From positions 930,001-994,000 of the forward strand of contig NZ_AP023396.1 in the NCBI RefSeq assembly GCF_014466955.1: 64,000 bases of DNA. The letters are read 5' to 3'. Positions 22,601-31,232 of the stretch are shown piece after piece (positions within the stretch are counted from its first letter, which is position 1; the number at the start of each line of letters is the position of its first letter). Made by a program: the position numbers and the translations under genes. Under the pieces are notes generated by a model. The model was not told the origin of the DNA, did not search any database, and worked only from the letters and a program-made list of their open reading frames with translations. The stretch comes from Nocardia wallacei. GTDB taxonomy: Bacteria > Actinomycetota > Actinomycetes > Mycobacteriales > Mycobacteriaceae.

Positions 22601-23860
22601 TCCCTGCAGGCCCTCGAACTGCGCAGGCGGGTCGACGAAGAGTTCGGACACGACCTACCCGTCGCCGATCTCATCGGCGGTGCGTCGCTCAACGACGTCG
22701 TACGGCTCGTGGGTGGGCGGTCGGCGTCGGTCCCTGCCATGGCCACGCTCGATTCGCACCTCGAAAACACGACGGCCGCAACGCCGCAGACCCTCGACGC
22801 GGATCGAATCGGTTCCGCCCGCAGGGATCTGGATCTCTTCGGCCTGCGCGCCATGCTGCGCGTACTGCGTCCGGTGTTGGACGTTCGGACGTTCCGCACC
22901 GACGACGAGATCGCCGCCGCGCTGGATTTCGCGCCGCGGCACCGCTGGCTGTTGCGGCAGTGGCTGCTGGCACTGACCGAGAACGGTTGCCTCGACAGCG
23001 ATTCCGAGCGCGGTCACCGGTATCGCGGCGAAATCCCCGCACCGTCGCGCGGCGATCTCTACGAGGTGTGCGCCGATCTCGGTTACGCCCGCGAATTCGC
23101 CACGTTCCTGTCCGGATCGGCCGAGCGCTTGCTCGACCTGGCGCAGGACCGGCTGCGGGTGCAGGAACTACTGTTCCCCAACGGCGACATGGTCACCGCG
23201 GACACCTTCTATCGGGACAACCTGGGCAGCCGATATCTCAACAGTGCCGCCCGGCAGGCCGTCGCCGCGGTCGTCGAGCGGCTGCGGCCCGGCCGCGCGG
23301 CCGTCCGAATCCTGGAACTCGGCGCGGGCGTGGGCGGCCTGACCAGCGAGGTCGTCGCCGGATTGGCCGGGGAGCCGGTGGATTACCACTTCACCGACCT
23401 GTCCGCGTTCTTCCTCAACGCCGCGCGCAAGCGGTTCGCCGACGTGCCGGGCATGCGGTTCGGCATCGTGGACATGAACGCCGACCTGCCCCGGCAGCCG
23501 CGCTGCGACATCGTGCTCGCCGCCAACGTGCTGCACAACGCGCGGCACATCGGGCAGACCCTGCGGCAACTGCACGACCTGCTGGAACCGGGTGGCGCGG
23601 TGATCTTCCTGGAGTTCTGCCGGGCGCACTGCCTGATGCTGACCTCGGTGCACTTCCTGATGTCGCCACGCGCGGGCCAGGCCCGCGCGGGTGAGACCGA
23701 TGTGCGCGCCGGAACCGACCGGATCTTCCTGACCGAGGACGAATGGCTGGACCAGCTCACCGCGGCCGGTCTGACACCGCGGCCCGTCCTGCCCGCGGCC
23801 GACCATCCGCTGGCGGTGTTGGACCAGAAAGTGTTTGTCGCCGTGCGTGATCGGACCTGA
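19598..23860 (+). CDS. Polyketide synthase AT-KR-ACP with C-terminal methyltransferase (MbtD-like plus MT)
   Basis: A 1420-residue PKS without a KS. The acyltransferase (VFPGQGGQRPGMG, active serine 189 in GHSQG) loads the extender. The ketoreductase (GGTGAVG from 686, SSLAATLGGRG, tyrosine 829) makes the beta-hydroxyl. The carrier domain holds serine 1002 (GLDSL). A further 340 residues form a SAM-dependent methyltransferase (ELGAGVGG from 1240, then NADLPRQPRCDIVLAANVLHN). MbtD has only AT-KR-ACP, so the methyltransferase is an addition, and the second copy downstream lacks it. It may install alpha-methyl group(s) on the beta-hydroxy acid, as known in nocobactin-type siderophores; that is inference. 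The start ATGTCTAG overlaps the KS stop by eight bases. Confidence 0.9.
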   Translation: MSSYRLPDGSVPILLSADHLGLLPAAAAALLSYVAEHPEASPDRVADMLFRTRPARRYRALAMVDSRDGLAEALRALVDGRNHPAVVRAAEPAAARRSAYVFPGQGGQRPGMGKMFYERVPAFRAEVDRCGELFAELFGASPTAYLLDESLDPGDSARVVQPALFAEMAGLAAMWRSVGIAPDVVVGHSQGELAAAYVSGAMTLADAILVVGARARAVDTIASDRYAMAVVAADRDECEELLARRSGWAQVSVINSPRMVGISGERGTVEDVVATLTADDRFARLIRVEYPAHTDRVTEVRQQLRDTVGGRLRHPHFLDTDIDCLGATLGEAVTTDLPVDEYWFWNLRNTVRFDKAIDAAIARDVDTFVELAEHPTLALSIQENLAAAAPGRRVTVTGTSSRAAADLSEFTRNLATLAVQDLNYSWDALRDESDELVRLPLEDFPNTEMNEVWLWLPYNGGHVDRNVVPDNEPVRTAPPQLLFETWNRLAHRNLTPPRSLGVVDHTGQCAELAAALCAHAPDQGASARLLDVAAGDDTGAVDTLVVLLPALPELPAAAAVTEVAEFFGTRAWWAKPGAGVTDWWLVTVGGESAVRDDAPPHPVPAAAAAGFRCAATECPGVAFRHLDLSPEASGADDAPTIITALHTADEPELALRGGTLYAKRLVEADQEGAAPVAMPDNVVILGGTGAVGLEFCEHAARHGARRIALVSRSGATGEAGDRLRGLRALGTAEIRVISCDIGDEAATRRLADELRDMPAGLVVHAAADIAGLTNIELANVTAAAAERVLRGKVVGLTHVLDSLALERDCRLLLCSSLAATLGGRGMSVYAAANRMLDAEAQRLRAAGRDAVSVQWGQWAVHRGAGASAPDVLAGVGYLPMRSEDAVGLGLRPLRENSIVTAFDWDRGRSVLGQYGYGPVLSQLETPKPIQPAPLPPTQPPTPQPVSNAQPPGARPPVSAARSIVSETHVPQRLLELLAEVIGADDPATIDTARPLVAVGLDSLQALELRRRVDEEFGHDLPVADLIGGASLNDVVRLVGGRSASVPAMATLDSHLENTTAATPQTLDADRIGSARRDLDLFGLRAMLRVLRPVLDVRTFRTDDEIAAALDFAPRHRWLLRQWLLALTENGCLDSDSERGHRYRGEIPAPSRGDLYEVCADLGYAREFATFLSGSAERLLDLAQDRLRVQELLFPNGDMVTADTFYRDNLGSRYLNSAARQAVAAVVERLRPGRAAVRILELGAGVGGLTSEVVAGLAGEPVDYHFTDLSAFFLNAARKRFADVPGMRFGIVDMNADLPRQPRCDIVLAANVLHNARHIGQTLRQLHDLLEPGGAVIFLEFCRAHCLMLTSVHFLMSPRAGQARAGETDVRAGTDRIFLTEDEWLDQLTAAGLTPRPVLPAADHPLAVLDQKVFVAVRDRT

Positions 23861-24194
23861 CCTGCCGCCGGAGGTTTGCCGCAGTCCTGCCGCCCGGTAA
23901 TAGCACGCGGGCGTGAGTGTCTATTCGGTCATGTGACCACCCTCTGTCTCCGGGCACACCCCTCGGGTATATTAGGTTTGCCTCACCTACATCGGTCCGG
24001 CATGGATTTCGATCCTGCCAGGACCGATGTCCCGAGGTGCAAGCAGTCGGGCGGAACGAGAGATGTATGAGCAGACCTGTGCGTACCTGATCGTCCGCCG
24101 TCGCGCTCGGCCGTCCGTGGGCGGGCCGATGCCTGGGATTCGCTGTGGCTCGCGCCATTCCACCTGGCAGTCCGTGTGAAGAGAGATATGTGAT
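23861..24194. other. Intergenic spacer between the two PKS cassettes
   Basis: This 334-bp stretch holds no convincing gene. It contains the iron box at 23972-23990, overlapped by a TATATT -10-like hexamer at 23968-23973. AAGAGAGATATGTGAT precedes the next start. Confidence 0.6.
23972..23990. promoter_or_regulatory. IdeR/DtxR-type iron box before the second PKS cassette
   Basis: TTAGGTTTGCCTCACCTAC matches 14 of 19 positions of the IdeR consensus. It overlaps a TATATT hexamer (23968-23973) and lies 205 bases before the thioesterase start, giving the second cassette its own iron-controlled promoter. Confidence 0.72.
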
Positions 24195-24950
24195 ATGGCA
24201 ACTACTCCCGGTTGGGTCAGACAGTTTCACAAGCCGCGTGCGGCCGGAGCGGCGCCGCTGGTGATCTGTCCGCACGCGGGCGGCGGCGCCTCGACATACC
24301 GGCCGTTCTCCAAGCGGCTGTCCGAGGATTTCGACGTCATCGTGCTGCAGTACCCCGGGCGGCAGGACCGCGCGCGCGAGGCGGCGCTGGGCACCCTGCC
24401 GGAGATTGCCGCCGGCGCCTTCGACGAATTCGCGCGCTCCTCGTTCAATCGGGGCGAGCCGCTCACGGTGTTCGGGCACAGCATGGGCTCGATCGTGGCG
24501 TTCGAATTCACCCGGCTCGCCGAGGCCGCCGGGCTACCGGTGCGATTACTGGGCATCTCCGGCACGGTCGCACCCTCGCGGGTGGCGGACATGCCGAACC
24601 ATCCGACCGACGACGAACTGCTGCTCGACCACCTCACCGGACTCCAGGGCACCGGCACCGACGTGCTCGGCAATCGCGATCTGATGAAGATGGCGCTGCC
24701 GGTGCTCAAGGCCGACTACGCCGCCTTCGACCGCTACTCCTGTCCGGCGGACGTGCGGGTGCAGGCGCCGATCCGCGCGATGGGCGGCAGCGACGACGAG
24801 TTCGTCACCATGGGTGAGCTGTACAACTGGCAGCGCCACACCGAGGCGGACCTGCAGGTCGAGATGTTCGACGGCGGCCACTTCTATCTGCACGATCAGG
24901 TCGCGGGGGTATCGGAACTGCTTGCGGCCGAACTGGAGACGGCCGGATGA
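24195..24950 (+). CDS. Type II thioesterase, copy 2
   Basis: A 251-residue alpha/beta hydrolase closely similar to the protein at 17520. It keeps GHSMG (serine 96), the PHAGGGASTYRPFSK substrate-side segment and the C-terminal GGHFY histidine. It is expected to hydrolyse misprimed acyl groups on the adjacent PKS carrier. The stop overlaps the KS start by four bases (ATGA). It is the first gene after the iron box at 23972. Confidence 0.92.
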   Translation: MATTPGWVRQFHKPRAAGAAPLVICPHAGGGASTYRPFSKRLSEDFDVIVLQYPGRQDRAREAALGTLPEIAAGAFDEFARSSFNRGEPLTVFGHSMGSIVAFEFTRLAEAAGLPVRLLGISGTVAPSRVADMPNHPTDDELLLDHLTGLQGTGTDVLGNRDLMKMALPVLKADYAAFDRYSCPADVRVQAPIRAMGGSDDEFVTMGELYNWQRHTEADLQVEMFDGGHFYLHDQVAGVSELLAAELETAG

Positions 24951-26254
24951 GCGAGGTGGCCGACCCCATCGTCATCACGGGCCTGGCCGTCGAGGCCCCC
25001 GGCGGCATCGAAACCCCGGCGCAGTATTGGGCGGCGCTGTCGGAGGCCCGGGACCTGACCGGGCTCTTCCCGCGCGACCGCGGCTGGCCGATCGAGCGGC
25101 TGCTGTCGCTGTCGGAAGTGGAGGGTTGGTCCGAGGTCCGCGACGCGGGCGGATTCCTCGACGCCGCGGCCGAATTCGATCCGTTGTTCTTCGGCATCAC
25201 ACCGCGCGAGGCGGTCGCCATGGATCCGCAGCAGCGAGTCGCGCTGCGGGTCGCCTGGCGCGCGCTGGAGAACGCCGGAATCAACCCCGGCGCCATCGAC
25301 GGCGCGGAGGAGGTCGGCTGCTACATGGGCGCGTCACCGACCGAATACGGCCCGCACGCCGCGGAGGTCAACGACTACAGCGGATATCGCGCGACCGGCA
25401 CCGCCCTCGGCGCGGTCGCCGGGCGAATCTCCAATTGTCTGGGCCTGGGCGGGCCGTCGATCGTGGTGGATACCGCGTGCGCCTCGTCGCTGGCCGCACT
25501 GCATCTGGCGGCCGCGGGTATCGCCGCGGGCGAATGTGAATGGGCGCTGGCCGGCGCGGTGTGCGTCATGGGCTCGCCCGGAGCGTTCTTCGAATTCTCC
25601 AAGAACAACGCCCTGTCGACGGACGGGCAGTGCAAGCCCTACTCCGACGACGCCGACGGCACGCTGTGGGGCGAGGGCGCCGGTGTCGTGGTGCTGGAAC
25701 GCGAATCCCGGGCCCGGCGGCTGGGCCACCGGATCTACGGCCGCCTGCTCGCGAGCCGGGTCAACCACAACGGCGGCGGTGGGCCGATCGCCGTGCCCAG
25801 CACCGAGGCGCAGCGTCGCCTGATCCGCAAGACCGTCGAGGCGGCGGGCATCTCGCCGGAGCTGGTGGGGATGATCGAGGGGCACGGCACCGCGACCGCG
25901 GTCGGCGATCCCCTGGAACTGGCCGCGCTGCAGGACGTGTACGGCAGCGGCACGGCGCGACTGGGGTCGGTGAAGTCGAACGCCGGTCACGCCCAGGCGG
26001 CCGCGGGCATGCTCGGGCTGATCAAGGTCCTGCTCAGCGGATTGCACGGTTACATCGCGCCGACCCGGTTCGCGGACAACCCGACCACCAAGGTGGATTG
26101 GACCGCGTCGGGCCTGCGCCTGGCCGCCAAGCTCGAATACTGGCAGCCCCACGACGGGATCCGCTACGGCGCGGTCTCGTCGTTCGGCGTCTCGGGCACG
26201 AATGCCCATGCGCTGCTGGCCGTTCCGGCCGTGGAAGAGGAGATCCATGTCTAG
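24947..26254 (+). CDS. Stand-alone beta-ketoacyl synthase (MbtC-like), copy 2
   Basis: A 435-residue ketosynthase with active cysteine 178 in DTACASS, EGHGTATAVGDP and SNAGHAQAAAG, so the catalytic triad is complete. It is clearly a paralogue of the ketosynthase at 18289: the sequence around each motif is nearly superimposable, and both have the same eight-base ATGTCTAG overlap with the following PKS gene. It would extend an acyl chain by two carbons using the AT-KR-ACP partner encoded next. Confidence 0.93.
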   Translation: MSEVADPIVITGLAVEAPGGIETPAQYWAALSEARDLTGLFPRDRGWPIERLLSLSEVEGWSEVRDAGGFLDAAAEFDPLFFGITPREAVAMDPQQRVALRVAWRALENAGINPGAIDGAEEVGCYMGASPTEYGPHAAEVNDYSGYRATGTALGAVAGRISNCLGLGGPSIVVDTACASSLAALHLAAAGIAAGECEWALAGAVCVMGSPGAFFEFSKNNALSTDGQCKPYSDDADGTLWGEGAGVVVLERESRARRLGHRIYGRLLASRVNHNGGGGPIAVPSTEAQRRLIRKTVEAAGISPELVGMIEGHGTATAVGDPLELAALQDVYGSGTARLGSVKSNAGHAQAAAGMLGLIKVLLSGLHGYIAPTRFADNPTTKVDWTASGLRLAAKLEYWQPHDGIRYGAVSSFGVSGTNAHALLAVPAVEEEIHV

Positions 26255-29200
26255 TTACCGACTTCCGGACGGCAGCGTTCCGGTCCTGCTGTCCTCGGAT
26301 ACCCCGGAAACACTGCGCGCGGAGGCCACCGCCGTCGCCGGGTACGTCGCCGACCACGCCGACGTATCGCCGGACCGCGTGGCGGACATGCTTTTCCGCA
26401 CCCGCGTCGCGCGCCGATACCGAGCCTTGGTGATGGCGACCGGCCGCACCGAACTGCTGTCCGGGCTGCGCGCCGTCGCTGCGGGGGAGCCGCACGCCGA
26501 CGTGGTGAGTTCCGAGCAGGCCGCCACCGCGCGGCGGGTGGCGTACGTCTTCCCGGGGCAGGGCAGCCAGCGGCCCGGCATGGGCCGCATGCTCTACGAC
26601 CACTCCGAGGCCTACCGCGCCGCGGTCGACGAGTGCGACAAGGTGTTCCACGAGCTGTACTCGTGGTCGCCGCTGCCGTATCTGCTGGACGCGGACCTGC
26701 CGGCCGACGACAGCGCGGGGACGGTGCAGCCCGCCCTGTTCATGCAGATGGTCGGGGTGGCTGCGATGTGGGCGGCGGTCGGGGTGCGCCCGGCGGCGAC
26801 CGTGGGCCACTCGCAGGGCGAGATCGCCGCGGCCTACGTGTCCGGCGCGCAGACGCTGCGCGACGCGGCCCGCATCGTGACCACCCGCGCGAGCATCGTC
26901 GACGGACTGCAGCTGACCGGCTACTCCATGGCCGTACTCGGCATCGACCGGGAGGAGTGCGAGGACCTGCTTGCCCGGCACGCGGGCTTCGCGGAGCTGT
27001 CGGTGGTGAACTCGCCGCATATCCTCGCCATCTCCGGCGAGCGGGCGGCGGTGCTGGCGATCGTCGAACTGCTCACCGCCGCAGGGAAATTCGCCAAGGA
27101 GATCCGGGTCCAGTACCCGGCGCACACGTCCTACGTCAGCGGTTTCCGCGACCTGCTGAGCCGCACCGTCGGCGACGACATGGACAACCGGTCGTTCTTG
27201 GCCAGCGAGATCGATTTCATCGGGGGCACGCTGGGCGACCGCGTCGACCCGGAGCTGTCGATCATCGACTACTGGTATCTGAACCTGCGCAACCGGGTTC
27301 GCTTCGACCGGGCCATCGACATCGCCGCGGGCGGTGGCGTCGACACCTTCCTCGAGATCTCCGAGCATCCCACGCTCATGCTGGCCATTCAGGAGAATCT
27401 GGCCGCGGTCACCCCGCAGCGCGCGTTCCAGGCACTGGGCACCTCGCGGCGATCCGCCGAGAATCTGCGCGAGTTCACCCGCAACCTGGCCACCGTCGCG
27501 GTGCACGACGCCGGATACGACTGGGAAGCGTTGCGGGTCAGCGCTTCCGGCGGCGCGGTGGCGCTGCCGCTGCTGGACTTCCCGAACACCCGGATGACCG
27601 CCAAGACGCTGTGGGCGCCGTACCCGTACTCGGACAGCGCCACCGCGTTTGTTGCCCCACACGCGGCGGGCGAGCGCGTCGCCGACGGCACGGTCGTCCC
27701 GCAGCGCTACGCCGAACACTGGACCAGGCTGCCCCGGCGAAAGATGGTGCCGCCGCGCACCATCGCGCTGGCCGATCCGTCCGGCCGCTGCGCCGAGCTG
27801 GTGTCCGCGATCTGCGCGGCCGCGCCCCGGCACGGCGCCACGGTCGTCTACACCGACGAAACCGGCACGCCCACCGCGTCGTTCGACACCCTGGTCGTGC
27901 TGGTTCCGCCGCCCTCGGGCACCGAGGTCGCGGCGGCGGTAGACGATATCGCCGAATTCCTCGGTGACCGTTCGTGGTTGCCCGAGCCGGCCGGGGTGAG
28001 CGACGTCTGGCTCGTCACCGTCGGCGGCGAGCAGGTGCTGGAGACCGACGTCCCCGGCCTGTTCCCGGCCGCCGCCCAGGCCGGATTCCGCTGCCTGGCA
28101 GCCGAACACCTCGGCATCTCCTTCCGGCACATCGATCTGGCCGCCGACGCGGACCCGGCGACTGCCGCCAAGGGGCTGGTGCAGTCGCTGCACACGGCGG
28201 GCGAGCCCGAACTCGCGGTGCGCGACGGCGGCGTCTACGCCAAACGCCTGATAGTCGACGACACCGCCGCCGACCGGCCGCTGCACGCCGACGAGCTGCG
28301 GGAGGTCGTGATCGTCGGCGGCACCGGCAAACTCGGGCTGGATTTCTGCGAACGGTTCGTCGCCGCGGGTGCGGGCCGCGTCACCCTGGTCAGCCGCACC
28401 GGCGGTGATCCGGCCGCGGTGCAACGGATCCGGCGCATCCAGCGGCTGGGCGAGACCGAGATCGTCCGCAAGAACTGCGATGTCGGTGACGAGGCCGCCG
28501 TGCGCGCGCTGGCCGACGAGTACCGCGACACCCCGGCGACGCTGATCGTGCATGCGGCCGTGGACTATTCGGCCGCCGAGGCCGATCCCACGCCGGACAC
28601 CGTTCGCGCCGCGGCCGCGGCCAAGGTCCTCGCCGTGGACCACCTGGTGCGGCACTTCCCGCTCGCCGACGACGGCCGCGTGGTGCTGTGCTCCTCGCTG
28701 TCGGCGACGCTCGGCGGCCGCGGGCACATGGTGTACGCGGCGGTCAACCGGCTGCTCGACGCCGCCGCGGCGCGTTACCGCGCTCAGGGCGTGCGCTGCA
28801 CGGCGGTGCAGTGGGGACTGTGGCGGGCGGTCGGCGCGGACAACGCCGAGGCGCTCGCCAAGATCAGCGGCACCGGCCTGCTGCCGATGGAACCCGTGAC
28901 GGCCGTCGCGGCCGGCTTCGCGCCGGACGCGGCGAATACGCTCGTCGCGGCGGCGGAGTGGGGCCGGATCCGCGACCTGTACACGGTATTCGGTTACCAG
29001 CCGCTGTTCGCCGAACTGCCCGAGGAACAGCCGCAGACCGCCGATTCCGTTGCGGCCGAGACCGATTCGTCGCCCGCACCGGCGGTGGAGGAGGTGTCTA
29101 CTCCGGTCCGCGCCGCGCCACGGGACACCGCGGACACGGTCCGCGACGCATTGCGCGCGGTGATGGGCCTGGGCAGCACGGAGACCATCGACGGCTCGAT

Positions 29201-29342
29201 CCCCCTGGTGGCTCTCGGACTCGATTCGCTCCAGGCACTCGACCTGCGTAAACGCGTCGAATCAGACCTGAAGCGGGACCTGCCGGTGACGGCGATCCTG
29301 GGCGGCGCGTCGCTGGACGAGGTGGTGTCGCTGCTGGGCTGA
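26247..29342 (+). CDS. Polyketide synthase AT-KR-ACP (MbtD-like)
   Basis: A 1031-residue PKS with acyltransferase (active serine 189 in GHSQGE, the same position as in the paralogue at 19598), ketoreductase (GGTGKLG from 691, SSLSATLGGRG, tyrosine 830) and carrier domain (serine 994 in GLDSL). It ends directly after the carrier domain, so the methyltransferase of the first copy is absent; this matches MbtD in length. Both AT domains carry GHSQG and YPAH rather than the textbook malonyl or methylmalonyl motif pairs, so the extender cannot be called by eye. It is the last gene of the second cassette. Confidence 0.92.
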   Translation: MSSYRLPDGSVPVLLSSDTPETLRAEATAVAGYVADHADVSPDRVADMLFRTRVARRYRALVMATGRTELLSGLRAVAAGEPHADVVSSEQAATARRVAYVFPGQGSQRPGMGRMLYDHSEAYRAAVDECDKVFHELYSWSPLPYLLDADLPADDSAGTVQPALFMQMVGVAAMWAAVGVRPAATVGHSQGEIAAAYVSGAQTLRDAARIVTTRASIVDGLQLTGYSMAVLGIDREECEDLLARHAGFAELSVVNSPHILAISGERAAVLAIVELLTAAGKFAKEIRVQYPAHTSYVSGFRDLLSRTVGDDMDNRSFLASEIDFIGGTLGDRVDPELSIIDYWYLNLRNRVRFDRAIDIAAGGGVDTFLEISEHPTLMLAIQENLAAVTPQRAFQALGTSRRSAENLREFTRNLATVAVHDAGYDWEALRVSASGGAVALPLLDFPNTRMTAKTLWAPYPYSDSATAFVAPHAAGERVADGTVVPQRYAEHWTRLPRRKMVPPRTIALADPSGRCAELVSAICAAAPRHGATVVYTDETGTPTASFDTLVVLVPPPSGTEVAAAVDDIAEFLGDRSWLPEPAGVSDVWLVTVGGEQVLETDVPGLFPAAAQAGFRCLAAEHLGISFRHIDLAADADPATAAKGLVQSLHTAGEPELAVRDGGVYAKRLIVDDTAADRPLHADELREVVIVGGTGKLGLDFCERFVAAGAGRVTLVSRTGGDPAAVQRIRRIQRLGETEIVRKNCDVGDEAAVRALADEYRDTPATLIVHAAVDYSAAEADPTPDTVRAAAAAKVLAVDHLVRHFPLADDGRVVLCSSLSATLGGRGHMVYAAVNRLLDAAAARYRAQGVRCTAVQWGLWRAVGADNAEALAKISGTGLLPMEPVTAVAAGFAPDAANTLVAAAEWGRIRDLYTVFGYQPLFAELPEEQPQTADSVAAETDSSPAPAVEEVSTPVRAAPRDTADTVRDALRAVMGLGSTETIDGSIPLVALGLDSLQALDLRKRVESDLKRDLPVTAILGGASLDEVVSLLG

Positions 29343-29386
29343 GCACGACCGGGGCGGACGACGAAAGGGTAGAAACGCGTAGCTGA

Positions 29387-29405
29387 TTAGGTTAGCGTTA
29401 CCAAA
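29387..29405. promoter_or_regulatory. IdeR/DtxR-type iron box before the ABC-2 exporter
   Basis: TTAGGTTAGCGTTACCAAA matches 15 of 19 positions of the IdeR consensus and lies 19 bases before the ATPase start codon, tying the exporter genes to the same iron regulon. Confidence 0.77.
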
Positions 29406-29424
29406 GTAATAGCCGCGGGGATCT

Positions 29425-30432
29425 ATGAGCACTCAGACGGAGAGCATTGTGTCGGAATCAGTGACAGGCGCCGCCGGTTCGCCGGGCGCGGACAACGCGA
29501 TCGTGGTCGAGTCCGTGGAGAAGTCGTTCGGCGCGGTGAAAGCCCTGCGGGGCATCACCTTCAACGTCCCCGCGGGCAGCGTGCTGGGCGTGCTCGGCCC
29601 GAACGGCGCCGGTAAGACGACGACCGTGTCCATCCTGTCCACGCTGACCCGGCCCGACGCCGGCCGGGCCGAGGTCGCCGGGTTCGACGTCGTCCGCGAC
29701 GCCGCCCGGGTCCGCTCGTCCATCATGCTCACCGGCCAGTACGCCGCTCTCGACGAAATGCTCACCGGCCGAGAGAATCTCGTGCTGTTCGGCCGCCTGA
29801 TGGGCCTGCGCCGCAAGTCCGCCCGGAGCCGGGCCGTCGAGCTGCTGGAGCAGTTCGGGCTGACCGAGGCCGCCGACCGGCGGGTCGGCCAGTACTCCGG
29901 CGGCATGCGGCGGCGCATCGACATCGCCTGCGGTCTGGTGCGCCCCCCGAAGGTCGTGTTCCTCGACGAGCCGACCACCGGCCTGGACCCGGTGAGCCGC
30001 CAGAGCCTCTGGGCGCTGGTGCGCTCGCTCAAGGAGCAGGGTGTCACGATCCTGCTCACCACGCAGTACCTCGAGGAGGCGGATGCGCTCAGCGACAACA
30101 TCATCGTGGTCGACAAGGGCACGGTGATCGCCGAGGGCACCGCCGATCAGCTCAAGGCCCGCTCGGGCGCCAGCTACTGCGAGGTGGTGCCGGTGGACGC
30201 CGGTGACGTGCCCGCCGTGGTGACCGCGCTGTCCGGCCTGGGCGAGATCACGATCGCCGAATCGCAGGACCGGGTGTCGCTCCCCGCGCCGGACGGCGCG
30301 GTGACGCTGTCGGAGGCCCTGAGCCGGATCCAGGGCGCCGGAATCGAATTGATCGACATCGCGCTGCGCCGCCCTTCCCTCGACGAGGTCTTCATCGAGC
30401 TGACCAAGCCGACCGTGGGAGCCGGGGCGTGA
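29425..30432 (+). CDS. ABC-2 exporter ATPase (DrrA-like)
   Basis: A 335-residue cytosolic ATPase with Walker A GPNGAGKTT from residue 58, signature YSGGMRRRIDIACGL and Walker B VVFLDEPTTGLDP, plus the C-terminal extension typical of the daunorubicin-resistance DrrA subfamily. It should drive the two membrane subunits encoded next, which follow with four-base overlaps. An iron box directly upstream and the position at the end of the siderophore locus suggest export of the finished siderophore or an intermediate. The substrate is inference. Confidence 0.92.
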   Translation: MSTQTESIVSESVTGAAGSPGADNAIVVESVEKSFGAVKALRGITFNVPAGSVLGVLGPNGAGKTTTVSILSTLTRPDAGRAEVAGFDVVRDAARVRSSIMLTGQYAALDEMLTGRENLVLFGRLMGLRRKSARSRAVELLEQFGLTEAADRRVGQYSGGMRRRIDIACGLVRPPKVVFLDEPTTGLDPVSRQSLWALVRSLKEQGVTILLTTQYLEEADALSDNIIVVDKGTVIAEGTADQLKARSGASYCEVVPVDAGDVPAVVTALSGLGEITIAESQDRVSLPAPDGAVTLSEALSRIQGAGIELIDIALRRPSLDEVFIELTKPTVGAGA

Positions 30433-31232
30433 CGGCCGCGGTGTCCGGCCCGGCAAAGCCCGGTGTCGCCCGCGACGGCGAAACCATCCCGGCCGCATTG
30501 CAATTGAGCGCGCTGAGCGGTCGCAGCATCCGCACCACGCTGCGCGAGGGTGATGTGGTGCTGGCCTTCTTCCAGCCGCTGGTGTTCTTCGTCTGCTTCT
30601 ACGTGCCGCTGCGCCGGTCGCTGGAGGGTCCGGGCATCGACTACGCCCAGTACCTGCTGCCCGTCATCGCTGTCTTCGCGATGTTCTTCACCTCGATGTT
30701 CGCCGGTGACCGGGCCGCGCGAGAGGTGGTGGGCGGCATGGCGACCCGGCTGCGTTCCATGCCGGTGCCACCCTGGATCCCGGTGACCGCGCGCATGTCG
30801 GCGAGCCTGGTGCGCACGGTGACGGCGCTGGTGGGCGCGCTGGTGATCGGCACGGTATTCGGCTTCCGCTTCCACTCCGCCGGTGGCGCGGCGCTTTTCG
30901 TGGTGCTGCTGCTGGCCTTCGGTGCGGCGCTGGTGTTCGCGACCGACGCGCTCGGCACCGTCACCCGCAACTCCGAACTCAGCGGCACCGTGCTGTTCGG
31001 GCCGCAACTACTGCTGATCATGACATCGACGGGATTCGTTCCGGCCGAGGGTTTTCCGGGCTGGATCCAGCCGTTCGTCCGCAATCAGCCGGTCTCGCAG
31101 ATCACCGCGGCGCTGCGTGGGCTGGCCGAGGGCCGGTTGGTCGCCGAGCTCGGCGTCGCCGTGGCCTGGATAGCGGGCCTGCTGGTGGTCGGGGCGGCGC
31201 TGGCCGTGCGGGCGGAAGGACACCGGGCATGA
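30429..31232 (+). CDS. ABC-2 type permease, DrrB-like subunit
   Basis: A 267-residue membrane protein with about six hydrophobic helices and the ABC-2 family region ending in FVPAEGFPGWIQPFVRNQPVSQ. The GTG start overlaps the ATPase stop (GTGA), and the 3' end overlaps the next permease start (ATGA). It pairs with the following permease as the transmembrane half of a DrrABC-like exporter. Confidence 0.9.
   Translation: MTAAVSGPAKPGVARDGETIPAALQLSALSGRSIRTTLREGDVVLAFFQPLVFFVCFYVPLRRSLEGPGIDYAQYLLPVIAVFAMFFTSMFAGDRAAREVVGGMATRLRSMPVPPWIPVTARMSASLVRTVTALVGALVIGTVFGFRFHSAGGAALFVVLLLAFGAALVFATDALGTVTRNSELSGTVLFGPQLLLIMTSTGFVPAEGFPGWIQPFVRNQPVSQITAALRGLAEGRLVAELGVAVAWIAGLLVVGAALAVRAEGHRA

Noticed and set aside
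23876..24070. 64-codon frame in the spacer between PKS cassettes
   Set aside because: It runs through the iron box and -10 region, has no ribosome-binding site and no family resemblance.
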